A stretch of 64,000 nt of DNA from Levilactobacillus parabrevis ATCC 53295 (lineage in GTDB: Bacteria > Bacillota > Bacilli > Lactobacillales > Lactobacillaceae). This document shows, piece after piece, positions 8,801 through 15,932 of the stretch. Numbering within the stretch: the stretch's first letter is position 1; the number at the start of each line of letters is the position of its first letter. The stretch spans positions 1 through 64,000 of the forward strand of contig NZ_AZCZ01000013.1 of the NCBI RefSeq assembly GCF_001434055.1, in the 5' to 3' direction. The notes beneath the pieces are model-generated. The model was not told the DNA's origin and made no database searches. It saw only the letters and a program-made list of their open reading frames with translations. Position numbers and translations under genes: made by a program.

Positions 8801-9103
8801 CTAGGAGTTGTCGGATGAATCGTCGTTTTCGAGCTCGTAAAGGTGCTTCATGAATTCATCAGCCGAGTTAAACTCCGTTACGTTGCCATTCTTAACATCT
8901 TCTAGTGCGCCAGCTAAATCGATGGCTACAGAATCATTGGTTGGCTTGAAAGGTAGACCGTTTTCTTTAATCATTTGGGAAATGAACAGATTGACTGCTG
9001 TGGTGAGGTCGATACCCATGTCGTTTGCGACCTGTTCGGCTTTCTTTTTCTGGTCGGGGTCCATACGAATAGTTACTAACACCTGTTCTGACTTTTTCGT
9101 CAT
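8801..9103 (-). CDS. RelB/DinJ-family antitoxin, apparently without a toxin gene
   Basis: 100 aa with an N-terminal ribbon-helix-helix region (VLVTIRMDPDQKKKAEQVANDMGIDLTTAVNLF) typical of RelB/DinJ, and the conserved GLPF after it. The acidic C-terminus would bind the toxin. In this family the YafQ/RelE toxin normally follows directly; here the downstream side (8650-8800) holds only the convergent gene's terminator. It is therefore an orphan, perhaps a retained transcriptional repressor. GGAG lies 10 nt before the ATG. Confidence 0.85.
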   Translation of the reverse strand: MTKKSEQVLVTIRMDPDQKKKAEQVANDMGIDLTTAVNLFISQMIKENGLPFKPTNDSVAIDLAGALEDVKNGNVTEFNSADEFMKHLYELENDDSSDNS

Positions 9104-9423
9104 CTAATTATCTCCAATCCGTGGCATATAGTTTGAGACTATCACCATTTGACTTGGAAACATAGCAAAAAGATCTAGCAGGATTGGTGAAATATCTTTC
9201 GGTTTCATAGAATAATCGAATGTCCAACAAATGGTTTAATCATATTGTTAATTAAGGGCGTAGATGGTACTCTTAATTTAAGCAGTCCGTATGGGTGGAC
9301 TAGATTAAGTTACGAACCGCAATTTAATGAATTACACACCATGAGGCGGCAGAAATCCAATAACGTGGTATAACATTTTGCCAGGATAACACCTGGTATT
9401 TCAGACGGAACAGGGGTGGTCGT
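9104..9423. other. intergenic region, no feature recognised
   Basis: 320 bp of AT-rich sequence between the divergent antitoxin and small membrane protein genes. It must hold both promoters, but I see no convincing -35/-10 pair or operator palindrome. Confidence 0.4.
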
Positions 9424-9849
9424 ATGGTGAGAAAGTATCTTTTGGGAATCTTCCCGTTTGCCTTTATCTTTTTCATTCACAATCTCAATACGCAGACGGG
9501 AGCATGGTCGATAGCCCTTTCCTGGTGGAATGGGTATCTTGTGTTGAGCTATCTCGTTTTCTTCCCACTCCTGTACGATCGGGCACGGCAAATGCTTAAC
9601 GGATCGGTCGATATCGGCAAGAAAATCAAGAAGACAATGAACGCCGATCAAGAGGCGATGAAGATGGGGTCCAATTACGGGAATACGGGTCACATGGGAT
9701 TCGCTCGGATCGGGGATGCCGATGCCAAGGAAGGCTGGTTGCTCCGGTGGGGGATGAGTCTGATTATGCGGCTCTTTCTGATTCTGGCGGGACCGTTTGT
9801 CTGGGCTTTTCTGTGGGGCAAGCGTTGGTGCCAAACGCGCAAACACTAA
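9424..9849 (+). CDS. small membrane protein of unknown function, 141 aa
   Basis: Three hydrophobic segments (about residues 5-20, 28-50, 108-132) flank a polar loop rich in charged residues and Gly/Asn. No domain recognised. The start is ATG at 9424; CAGGGGTGG upstream is a fair ribosome site. It is convergent with the acetyltransferase gene and separated from it by a shared hairpin. Confidence 0.65.
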   Translation: MVRKYLLGIFPFAFIFFIHNLNTQTGAWSIALSWWNGYLVLSYLVFFPLLYDRARQMLNGSVDIGKKIKKTMNADQEAMKMGSNYGNTGHMGFARIGDADAKEGWLLRWGMSLIMRLFLILAGPFVWAFLWGKRWCQTRKH

Positions 9850-9868
9850 ACACTATAATAAATCTAAA

Positions 9869-9917
9869 AATGGCGTCGATGGATTTCCTACTGCTGGAAA
9901 AGTCATCGACGCCATTG
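9869..9917. terminator. bidirectional terminator between convergent genes
   Basis: AATGGCGTCGATG/CATCGACGCCATT stem with A tract on the left and T-rich right flank. Confidence 0.8.
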
Positions 9918-9925
9918 TGTTTAAA

Positions 9926-10357
9926 TTATAAGTCTTTATGCAGGATAACTACGGGTGCTCCATCTTCATCGAACGGGCCTTCATTGACCGCGTAGCCGCA
10001 CCGTTCGTAAAATGCCTGGGCACTGACCTCACCGTGGATAACGCCGGTCGAGAAACCATGCTCGCGCGACCAATCCTCGGCGGCCGTCAGCAGGCGTGTG
10101 CCTATGCCTTGACCACGCAAGTCCTGACGGGTGCAGACCCGGCCGAATCGCATCTCAGTTGGCGATTGGGGCTCTAACCGCAGCGTGGCAATGGGGTGAG
10201 TGGCGTCCTGGTACAGCGTCACGTAGACCCGGTCGCTGGTATCGCGGTCGTCAAACTCAATGTCGCGGGGAATCCCCCGTTCGGTGACGAAGATGGCTTG
10301 GCGTAGCGACAGGGCGGCGGCCCGGTTGAAGGGTTCGTTTGAAATAACGAGTTCCAT
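9926..10357 (-). CDS. GNAT family N-acetyltransferase
   Basis: 143 aa. The acetyl-CoA loop motif DLRGQGIGTRLL (Q/RxxGxG/A) is near residues 79-90 and the C-terminal FYERCGY is near 120. The N-terminal region with ALSLRQAIFVTERGI resembles the ElaA subgroup. Substrate unknown. GGAGG precedes the ATG. Its start is immediately 3' of the ATPase gene of the minus-strand ABC operon (10 bp gap), so it may be co-transcribed as the last gene of that operon. Confidence 0.85.
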   Translation of the reverse strand: MELVISNEPFNRAAALSLRQAIFVTERGIPRDIEFDDRDTSDRVYVTLYQDATHPIATLRLEPQSPTEMRFGRVCTRQDLRGQGIGTRLLTAAEDWSREHGFSTGVIHGEVSAQAFYERCGYAVNEGPFDEDGAPVVILHKDL

Positions 10358-10367
10358 GCAAGGCCTC

Positions 10368-11138
10368 CTATTCGATCTCAGCGAAGAAGCTGTAGAGTTT
10401 CTCCGTGGTCAGAGCGTCCTTTTCGGCACCGGCGACATCGAAGGTGACCTTGCCGTGGTGGAGGACAATCAGTCGATTGCCGTAGGTCAGGGCGTCTTCC
10501 AAGTGGTGGGTGATCATCAGGCAGGTCAGCTGTTCCTCTTGCACCCGCTCGTTGGTGAGGTGCATCAAGTCTTGGCTGGTCTGCGGGTCGAGCGCCGCCG
10601 TGTGTTCGTCCAGCAGTAAAACCTCTGGACGTTTCAACGTCGCCATCAGGAAGCTCAGCGCCTGGCGTTGGCCCCCGGAGAGGTTCCCGGTCGCTGTCGT
10701 CAGTCGTTCATCCAAGCCGTTGTGCATGGTGGCTGTGATCTTCTTATAGCGGTCGAGTTGCTTGTTCAGGTGGCGCGGCGCTAACGTCCGGCGTTGTCCG
10801 CGTCGTTCAGCCAGCAATAGGTTTTCGGCCACGTTCATTCGCGGAGCGGTCCCTAGCTTGGGATCCTGGAAGACCCGCGCCAGAAAACGTGTGCGTCTTT
10901 CCACGGATTCGTGAGAAATGTCTTTGCCGTTGAGCAGAATCTGACCGCTGTCAATACTGAGGTCGCCCCCGATAGCGTTGAACAGCGTGGACTTTCCGGC
11001 CCCGTTAGACCCCAACACGGTGATAAAGTCGCCGGCATTGATCGTCAGGTTGAGGTGGTCAAGAATCATGATTTCTTCGGGCGTGTTGCGGTTGACCTTC
11101 AACACGACATTTTTCAATTCGAGTAATGGTTTAATCAT
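10368..11138 (-). CDS. trpZ: ABC transporter ATPase, TrpZ-type (importer 1)
   Basis: 256 aa. Walker A is GSNGAGKST (residues 43-51), signature LSGGQRQA, Walker B VLLLDEHTAALDP, with a His after the catalytic Glu as is common in this subfamily. It energises import of the ligand bound by the SBP at 12030-13025. The start overlaps the permease stop by 8 nt, indicating translational coupling. The cognate plus-strand paralogue lies at 17822-18592. Substrate is inferred from the family (tryptophan-type) and from the upstream leader peptide. Confidence 0.9.
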   Translation of the reverse strand: MIKPLLELKNVVLKVNRNTPEEIMILDHLNLTINAGDFITVLGSNGAGKSTLFNAIGGDLSIDSGQILLNGKDISHESVERRTRFLARVFQDPKLGTAPRMNVAENLLLAERRGQRRTLAPRHLNKQLDRYKKITATMHNGLDERLTTATGNLSGGQRQALSFLMATLKRPEVLLLDEHTAALDPQTSQDLMHLTNERVQEEQLTCLMITHHLEDALTYGNRLIVLHHGKVTFDVAGAEKDALTTEKLYSFFAEIE

Positions 11139-12030
11139 TAGTATCCAGCCCCCGTTTCAAAATATGCTTGAAGTTAAACGTCTTCTTGAAGACTGGCAAC
11201 ATCATGCAAAGTGCCAAGATGATGGAAGATAACAGGTTAAGATCGTTGGCGCTGAAGCCCAATTTGAGGACAATCAGCAGGACGAAGCGGTAGAGGATAC
11301 TCCCGAGGGAGACCGCTACCAGTCGTTGATTCAGCGTTAAATCACCGAAGGCCACTTCCCCAATGATGATGGAGGCGAGGGCAATCACGATGATTCCAAT
11401 CCCCATGTTAACGTCGGCATACCCGTTGTTTTGGGCAACCAGTGCGCCCCCAAAGGCAATCATACCATTGGAGACCATTAGGCCCATGATCTTCATGTTA
11501 TCCGTGTTGATTCCAAGGGAGCGGGCCATCGTCTGGTTATCTCCGGTAGCGATGAAGCCTTGGCCCAGTTGCGTTTGCAGGAAGTAGATGACAAGTCCCG
11601 TGATGATGACCATGACCAGCGTGCCTAGAAAGACACTGTCAAAGTATTGGGGCAAGGAGGCGAGAAAGTGGTTCTTAAATAATGTGGATTTTCCCAGTAA
11701 GGAAACGTTGGCCCGACCCATGATCCGTAAGTTGACGGAGTAGCAGGCGGTCATGACCAGGATTCCGGCCAGTAATATTGGAATATGACCCTTGGTGTAG
11801 AGCAACCCAGTAATCAGGCCGGCAATGGCACCAATGGCGAAGGCCAGGAGTGTTGCCAGTAGGGGATTCATCCCGTTACTGATGGCGGCGACCGCGGTGG
11901 CCGCACCCAGTGGGAACGTCCCTTCAACGGTCATATCGGCAAAGTCGAGAATTCTAAAGGTGAGGAACAACCCTACACCCAGGACGGCCCACAGCAGGCC
12001 CTGTCCAATAGCAGATACAATTAAACTCAT
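11131..12030 (-). CDS. trpY: ABC transporter permease, TrpY-type (importer 1)
   Basis: 299 aa, eight to nine hydrophobic segments, of the branched-chain-like permease fold used by TrpXYZ systems (GLFLTFRILDFADMTVEG at the start is characteristic). The start overlaps the SBP stop (TAATG). It forms the membrane channel of importer 1. It aligns along most of its length with 16924-17892. Confidence 0.9.
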   Translation of the reverse strand: MSLIVSAIGQGLLWAVLGVGLFLTFRILDFADMTVEGTFPLGAATAVAAISNGMNPLLATLLAFAIGAIAGLITGLLYTKGHIPILLAGILVMTACYSVNLRIMGRANVSLLGKSTLFKNHFLASLPQYFDSVFLGTLVMVIITGLVIYFLQTQLGQGFIATGDNQTMARSLGINTDNMKIMGLMVSNGMIAFGGALVAQNNGYADVNMGIGIIVIALASIIIGEVAFGDLTLNQRLVAVSLGSILYRFVLLIVLKLGFSANDLNLLSSIILALCMMLPVFKKTFNFKHILKRGLDTND

Positions 12031-13025
12031 TAGCGGTATACCTCCCCGTGTTGTTTGGCTTCCTTAACGACCGAGTCCGGCAGGGTAATCCCTAGCTTCT
12101 GTGCGGTCTTCAGATTGATGGTCATTTCACCCTTACGTACGAAGTGAATTGGCGTATCGGCGGGCTTCTTGCCCTTTAAAATAGCGGCGGTCATCTTACC
12201 CGTGGTCACGCCCAACTTGTATTGGTTGATGCTCAACGTGGCGAGTCCACCAGCCTTGACCATGGTGTCGACGGCTGGGAAGACGGGTACCTTTTTCGCA
12301 GTAGCCGTGGCGACCAGCGTTTGCATGGCGCTCGCAACGGTGTTATCGGTCGGCACGTAGACGGCGTCGACCTGACTCACCATTTCCTGGCTGACCTGGT
12401 TCAAGTCGTTGGTGTTGGCGATGGAGTAAGCCTTTAGGTCAACGTGTTCCTTCTTGCAAAGGGCGGCGAACTGGTGATACTGGGCCGTTGCCGAGTCATC
12501 AGACGAGGTGTAAATGATCCCCAGCGTCTTCATGTTGGGCATGATCTTCTGGATCAATTTGAGTTGCGCAGCCAGTGGCGCTTGGTCGGAGACCCCGGTG
12601 ACATTGTTGCCAGGGTGATTGTTGTTCTTAACCAGATGAGCACCCTCAGGATCGGTGATGGCCCCCAGAACGACGGGGGTGGTGGAACTGGCGTTAGCCA
12701 ATGCCTGAGCGGCCGGTGTGGCAATTCCAATCATGGCGTCGGCGTCTTCGTTGACGAAGCGTGCGCTCATGGTTTTCAGATTACTCTGGTCGTTTTCGGC
12801 GTTTTGAAAATCAATCTTGATGTTCTTACCCACGTGATAGCCCTCTTCGGCTAGCCCGTGGATGATGCCCTTATGAATGGCATCTAGCGCAGGGTGGGAA
12901 AGCAATTGGAGAATTCCGACAGTGGGAACCTCTTTGGTGGTCGCCGCTTCCTTGTGGCTTTCGCTAACAAAGGCGAAGCCGAGAAAAACCACGAGGATGG
13001 CGATGAGTCCGTATAGTCGTTTCAT
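12030..13025 (-). CDS. trpX: ABC transporter substrate-binding protein, TrpX-type (importer 1)
   Basis: 331 aa. Uncleaved-looking N-terminal hydrophobic anchor (residues 4-20) without a lipobox Cys, unlike its paralogue at 15933. The periplasmic-binding fold follows, with VGILQLLSHPALDAI, the GIATPAAQALA segment and VYVPTDNTVASA that mark the TrpX (DUF534) family. Family members bind tryptophan in streptococci. First gene of a trpXYZ-like operon, preceded by a leader peptide with a Trp codon, terminators and two C-elements. The start is ATG with GAGGTTG about 11 nt upstream. Confidence 0.9.
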   Translation of the reverse strand: MKRLYGLIAILVVFLGFAFVSESHKEAATTKEVPTVGILQLLSHPALDAIHKGIIHGLAEEGYHVGKNIKIDFQNAENDQSNLKTMSARFVNEDADAMIGIATPAAQALANASSTTPVVLGAITDPEGAHLVKNNNHPGNNVTGVSDQAPLAAQLKLIQKIMPNMKTLGIIYTSSDDSATAQYHQFAALCKKEHVDLKAYSIANTNDLNQVSQEMVSQVDAVYVPTDNTVASAMQTLVATATAKKVPVFPAVDTMVKAGGLATLSINQYKLGVTTGKMTAAILKGKKPADTPIHFVRKGEMTINLKTAQKLGITLPDSVVKEAKQHGEVYR

Positions 13026-13275
13026 GGTGCAATCAACCTCAATTCTCTATAGTAGGTGCTGGTTTAGGGTACTTTTGTTTTTGTAGATAATTATTGACGA
13101 AAAATAGCGTTAGCTTTCATCTTGGCAGAGATGGTTTGACGATGGAAGGATTCTGCCTGTGTGAGTCAAATTACGTAAAGTTGTCGTGAGTCGGATGGTG
13201 ACTGTATGTAAGTTGGTGGGACTGAGCTTGATTAGGGCAGGTGGTACTTGATGGTGGGATTGGTTTGAACCTTCT

Positions 13276-13413
13276 CTCTAATGCGACACAGCCGAAACGT
13301 GCTACGCAAGGCAGACTCCTGTGCTTAACCCCGATAAGGAAAAAGCCAAGCCCGGGCTTTTATCCTTATCGACGTTAATGCTCGGAGTCTAATCACCTTG
13401 CTCCGCACTCTTT
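13276..13413 (-). ncRNA. C-element copy 2 (gene-proximal), structured RNA candidate
   Basis: Read on the minus strand: GTGC, then GCAAGG, GACTCC and GAGC pair with GC, GGAGTC, CCTTGC and GCAC on the far side. A conserved internal loop ATTAACGT on one side and GGGGTTAA on the other separates this from an apical helix GATAAGGATAAAAGCC/GGCTTTTTCCTTATC. The 3' tail ends in CATTAGAG. Lies in sense in the 5' region of trpX importer 1. Confidence 0.7.
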
Positions 13414-13417
13414 TAGC

Positions 13418-13555
13418 CTCTAATGCGACATAGCCGAAACGTGCTCCAGAAGGCAGGCCCCTGCGCCTAACCCCATTAGACAAAAAATCCAGGCCCGGAT
13501 TTTGTACCTAATGACGTTAATGCTCAGGACCTAAGCGCCTTCTTACGCACTCTTT
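13418..13555 (-). ncRNA. C-element copy 1 (promoter-proximal), structured RNA candidate
   Basis: Same architecture as the copy at 13276-13413, directly in tandem (4-bp spacer). Helices AGAAGGC/GCCTTCT, GGTCC/GGGCC and an apical CATTAG...CTAATG helix replace those of the other copy, while the loops CATTAACGT and GGGGTTA and the CCTGAGC/GCGCAGG core are kept. It starts right after the second terminator of the leader. Confidence 0.7.
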
Positions 13556-13557
13556 AT

Positions 13558-13718
13558 CAAAAAAAGAGCACCCAGTCCGGCTGGGTGCCCAAGAAAAAGG
13601 CCCGCATTGCCGGATAGAAGACATCCGTGCGGGCTATTGCATCAGAAAGTTAGCCGGCGCAGATGCGAAAATCGCTCTGGGAGCTCAAGTCGCATCTACA
13701 GCGATGACGACTTGATTA
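13558..13718 (-). promoter_or_regulatory. Trp-type attenuator: alternative hairpins and two terminators
   Basis: Minus strand. Hairpin a:b is TCAAGTCG (13715-13708) with CGACTTGA (13692-13685). Mutually exclusive b:c is AGATGCGA (13697-13690) with TCGCATCT (13668-13661). The terminator GCCCGCACGGAT/ATCCG..TGCGGGC plus T5 lies at 13634-13594. A second terminator GCACCCAG/CTGGGTGC plus T7 lies at 13588-13558. Region c can also pair with the 3' arm of the first terminator (GCAT..GCCGG with CCGGC..ATGC), a plausible antiterminator. Confidence 0.65.
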
Positions 13719-13763
13719 CCGGCTTTGCCAACGTCCATTAAGTTGAATGCTAGACATTTGCAT
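13716..13763 (-). CDS. 15-aa leader peptide with a Trp codon (importer 1)
   Basis: ATG at 13763-13761 behind GGAAGGAAGGAAAG; the peptide is MQMSSIQLNGRWQSR. The single Trp (TGG, 13730-13728) is four codons before the TAA. A ribosome waiting at this codon would leave hairpin segment a free, whereas one at the stop codon would cover it. This placement, a strong promoter 37 nt upstream and terminators downstream argue for a regulatory leader. Only one Trp codon is present, so the amino acid sensed is an inference. Confidence 0.6.
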   Translation of the reverse strand: MQMSSIQLNGRWQSR

Positions 13764-13799
13764 ATAAACTTTCCTTCCTTCCGTTTCTCGAATAAATTT

Positions 13800-13828
13800 A
13801 GTGTACGGCATTGCTGAAAAACCGTCAA
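13800..13828 (-). promoter_or_regulatory. sigma-A promoter of the importer 1 leader
   Basis: Minus strand: -35 TTGACG (13828-13823), 17-bp spacer, -10 TACACT (13805-13800). A start near 13793 would give a leader of about 770 nt before trpX. Confidence 0.75.
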
Positions 13829-14100
13829 CCATAATTTTCAATTTTTGGTATACTGGACTTTAACGATTGCGCAACTTAAAGCAGAAATTTCAGAGATTGA
13901 GAGGCTTGTTGTTGGTGAATCCAGGGCCGTTAATCACTTACCTTCGCAAGAATAGAAATTCTGGTGACAACACCATTGGTAGGATTCGAGAATGAAACTA
14001 TCGGGATGGTGTGGCAATAGATTATTTTTAATGGTGAGCGATGGTATGGTTGGTGGCAGCTCCATATGATTGGAACAATATAAAAATGAAAAACTAGTGT

Positions 14101-14291
14101 AGCCGGAGGAGGCCAGGGATGGCGCCAGCCGTGACAGCGACGTTAGACCGGGCGATTGATTCTTCCCGGCCTTACGTCGCAGGACGTGTTTGGAAACTCG
14201 CGGAATTTTGCGAGGTTCCAAACCGAGCCGGAAGCCCGTACTTTGGCTGTAGGCGTTCCCACAGCGGCAGAATCCCTGGCAGCCGCAGGCG
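14101..14291 (-). repeat. A-type cloverleaf intergenic repeat (copy 2)
   Basis: Ends AGCCGGAGGAGGCCAGGGAT and ATCCCTGGCAGCCGCAGGCG form the outer stem. Internal hairpins: GCGACGTTAGACCGGG/CCCGGCCTTACGTCGC, GTTTGGAAACTCGC/GCGAGGTTCCAAAC, and the GAGCCGGAAGCCCG/CTTTGGCTG arm. It lies between the divergent importer 1 promoter and degV, and is one of the few A copies not directly 3' of a gene. Confidence 0.85.
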
Positions 14292-14368
14292 ACAATTGTT
14301 AGCATGTATTCAATAAAGTAACTAAATCGTAAAAAGATGTTTGAACCTCAAGGAGGTTGCCAGAAATT

Positions 14369-15256
14369 ATGAAAATAGCAGTTATGACCGATACTTCGGC
14401 CGGCATCGACTTTGCCGAAGCCGACCAGCGCCACATCACTTTGTTGCCGGCACCAATAATGTTTGGTAACCGCCAATACCACGAATATAAAGACCTCTCA
14501 ACAGCGGATTACTATCGGTTAATGCGATTGGCGAAGACCAAGAAAGTGGTGCCGACCGCACCTCAGCTCTCGATGAAGACGATTGAAGCGGCCTGCCACG
14601 GCTTGGTCAAGCAGGGCTACACCGACGTGATCATCGTGGGCCCGTCACTGGGAATCTCCGGTTTCGTGAATACGTTGGCGGCGTTTGCCGAAAGTATCGA
14701 GGCCATTCATGTGTGGCCATGGGATTCACGCGGTATCTTAACCGTCATGGGCGATCAAGTCCGATTAGCGGCGGAGTTGGTTAACCGCGGTGCCACGGTC
14801 GATGAAGTTTTTAGTCAGCTGACTTTATTACGGCAGACGATTCACAGCGTTTTCGTGGTGGACTCGATCAAGCCGCTGCTGCGAACGGGGGAAGTCAACC
14901 CGACTGGTCCCGGCAGTACGCCACTACACGCGGGCAAGCCGATCTTGAGTTTTGAACCGTCCGGTAAGATGCGGTATGCCGGCAGTACTTTGCGGTGGCG
15001 TGGAGCCCGCGGAGACTTTCTCGACGATCTTGCGGTGGACTTGGCCGCAACGTATCCAGTCAGGGCCACTATTTTAAATGCGGACCAACCCGAGGCAACA
15101 TCTCGGTGGTTGGCGGCCGCACAGGAACGGTTCCCCACAGTGAAATTTGATGTGGCGTTGATTGGTCCTAGCTTCGGTGTGCACGTGGGGGATGGCGCGA
15201 TGGGAATGGCGTGGTCACAGGATTTTCAGAGCTTGATTCCTGATAATGAGAAATAG
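14369..15256 (+). CDS. DegV family (fatty-acid-binding) protein
   Basis: 295 aa. It opens with MKIAVMTDTSAGID, the usual DegV start, and keeps the TAPQLS loop and VIIVGPSLGISGF. DegV/FakB proteins bind an acyl chain and present it to the kinase FakA for phosphorylation. Start taken as ATG at 14369, 12 nt after AAGGAGG; a TTG 12 nt further upstream would sit on the ribosome site. It sits between the two ABC importers but is probably transcribed alone. Confidence 0.85.
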   Translation: MKIAVMTDTSAGIDFAEADQRHITLLPAPIMFGNRQYHEYKDLSTADYYRLMRLAKTKKVVPTAPQLSMKTIEAACHGLVKQGYTDVIIVGPSLGISGFVNTLAAFAESIEAIHVWPWDSRGILTVMGDQVRLAAELVNRGATVDEVFSQLTLLRQTIHSVFVVDSIKPLLRTGEVNPTGPGSTPLHAGKPILSFEPSGKMRYAGSTLRWRGARGDFLDDLAVDLAATYPVRATILNADQPEATSRWLAAAQERFPTVKFDVALIGPSFGVHVGDGAMGMAWSQDFQSLIPDNEK

Positions 15257-15271
15257 ATTAGAAATTTAGGG

Positions 15272-15300
15272 TTGACACCGATATTTTTTAATGGTTAACT
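15272..15300 (+). promoter_or_regulatory. sigma-A promoter of the importer 2 leader
   Basis: -35 TTGACA (15272-15277), 17-bp spacer, -10 TTAACT (15295-15300). Begins 16 bp after the degV stop codon, giving importer 2 its own leader transcript. Confidence 0.8.
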
Positions 15301-15337
15301 AGTAATTGTAAATTGATAAATGAAAGGAACTTCACTC

Positions 15338-15400
15338 ATGAAGCAAAATAACCTCACTCATTTGAATAGCCAATTTGCCTTTAGCTTCTTCTTTAGATAG
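15338..15400 (+). CDS. 20-aa Phe-rich leader peptide (importer 2)
   Basis: ATG at 15338 behind GAAAGGAAC; the peptide begins MKQNNLTHLNSQ and ends FAFSFFFR before TAG. Five of its last eight residues are Phe, the hallmark of leader peptides of Phe-controlled attenuators. The stop codon overlaps the first of seven alternately pairing RNA segments, and a strong terminator lies 145 nt downstream. No function other than regulation is expected. Confidence 0.85.
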   Translation: MKQNNLTHLNSQFAFSFFFR

Positions 15401-15584
15401 CGTTTGTATTCAGCATCCTTGGATACGAACGCGCCGCTCAATTGCGTTCGTATCTATCGATAAGCTAAAGTTTTTCAACATGACTTAAGCGCCAGATAGA
15501 TACGGGTATAATCTATCTGGAGAAATAATATCGGGCCCGATAACACCAGGTAGATTCTACTTAGAATCTGTCTGGTGTTTTTTT
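15400..15584 (+). promoter_or_regulatory. Phe-type ribosome-mediated attenuator with a seven-segment pairing relay
   Basis: Segments: 1 GCGTTTGTAT (15400-15409); 2 GATACGAACGC (15422-15432); 3 GCGTTCGTATCTATC (15444-15458); 4 CCAGATAGATAC (15492-15503); 5 ATCTATCTGG (15511-15520); 6 CCAGGTAGAT (15546-15555); 7 ATCTGTCTGG (15566-15575, then T tract). Neighbouring segments are complementary: 1:2, 2:3 (11 bp perfect), 3:4 (9 bp), 4:5 (10 bp), 5:6 (10 bp with one G-U), 6:7 terminator. A ribosome stalled at Phe codons leaves segment 1 free, giving 1:2, 3:4, 5:6 and readthrough. A ribosome at the stop masks 1, giving 2:3, 4:5, 6:7 and termination. Confidence 0.8.
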
Positions 15585-15588
15585 GTTT

Positions 15589-15710
15589 AGAGCGTGAAGG
15601 CGGGCGGTAGGTCCTGAGCATTAACGTAGCTAAGTGCCCGCTCGGTGGAACCGAGCCGGTGCTTAGCTGGGTTAAGCGCAGGGACCTGCCCGACTGAACG
15701 CGTTTCAGAA
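15589..15710 (+). ncRNA. C-element copy 3, structured RNA candidate upstream of importer 2
   Basis: Starts 5 nt after the attenuator T tract. Helices GCGT/ACGC, CGGGC/GCCCG and AGGTCCTG/CAGGGACCT flank the conserved loops CATTAACGT and GGGTTAA. The apical helix is AGCTAAGTGC/GTGCTTAGCT. Helix sequences differ from the two minus-strand copies, but pairing and loops are the same. The 3' tail continues into a further AGAAGC/GCTTCT hairpin (15707-15777). Confidence 0.7.
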
Positions 15711-15932
15711 GCAGCCAGGACCGACAAAGCGGACGCGCTGAGCCAGTCCAAGGCTTACCAGCTTCTAAACAGTCAGTTGATCTAATCCGTGGGCGGAATT
15801 TATCAGCACTACCGGTAAATTCCAGTATCATTTATCAACTAAATCCAAACATTTCTGATAACTATTAACACATACAAAAGCGCCACCACAACGGTCAGCA
15901 CGGCTGGCCAACATACCTGGAGGGAATCGATT

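Noticed and set aside
10096-10287. Plus-strand ORFs opposite the GNAT and ABC genes (9938-10619, 12444-12854 and others)
   Set aside because: They are antisense shadows of well-supported minus-strand genes and lack ribosome sites.
13276-13555. CRISPR-like or simple tandem duplication interpretation of the 138-bp repeats
   Set aside because: Only two copies; differences between them are compensatory within helices, and a third copy stands alone elsewhere. This fits a structured RNA, not a spacer array or recent duplication.
13831-13945. Open frame reading LVYWTLTIAQLKAEISEIERL... to TAG on the plus strand
   Set aside because: Starts with TTG and has no ribosome site; 36 codons only. Could be a fragment of an old gene but cannot be distinguished from chance.
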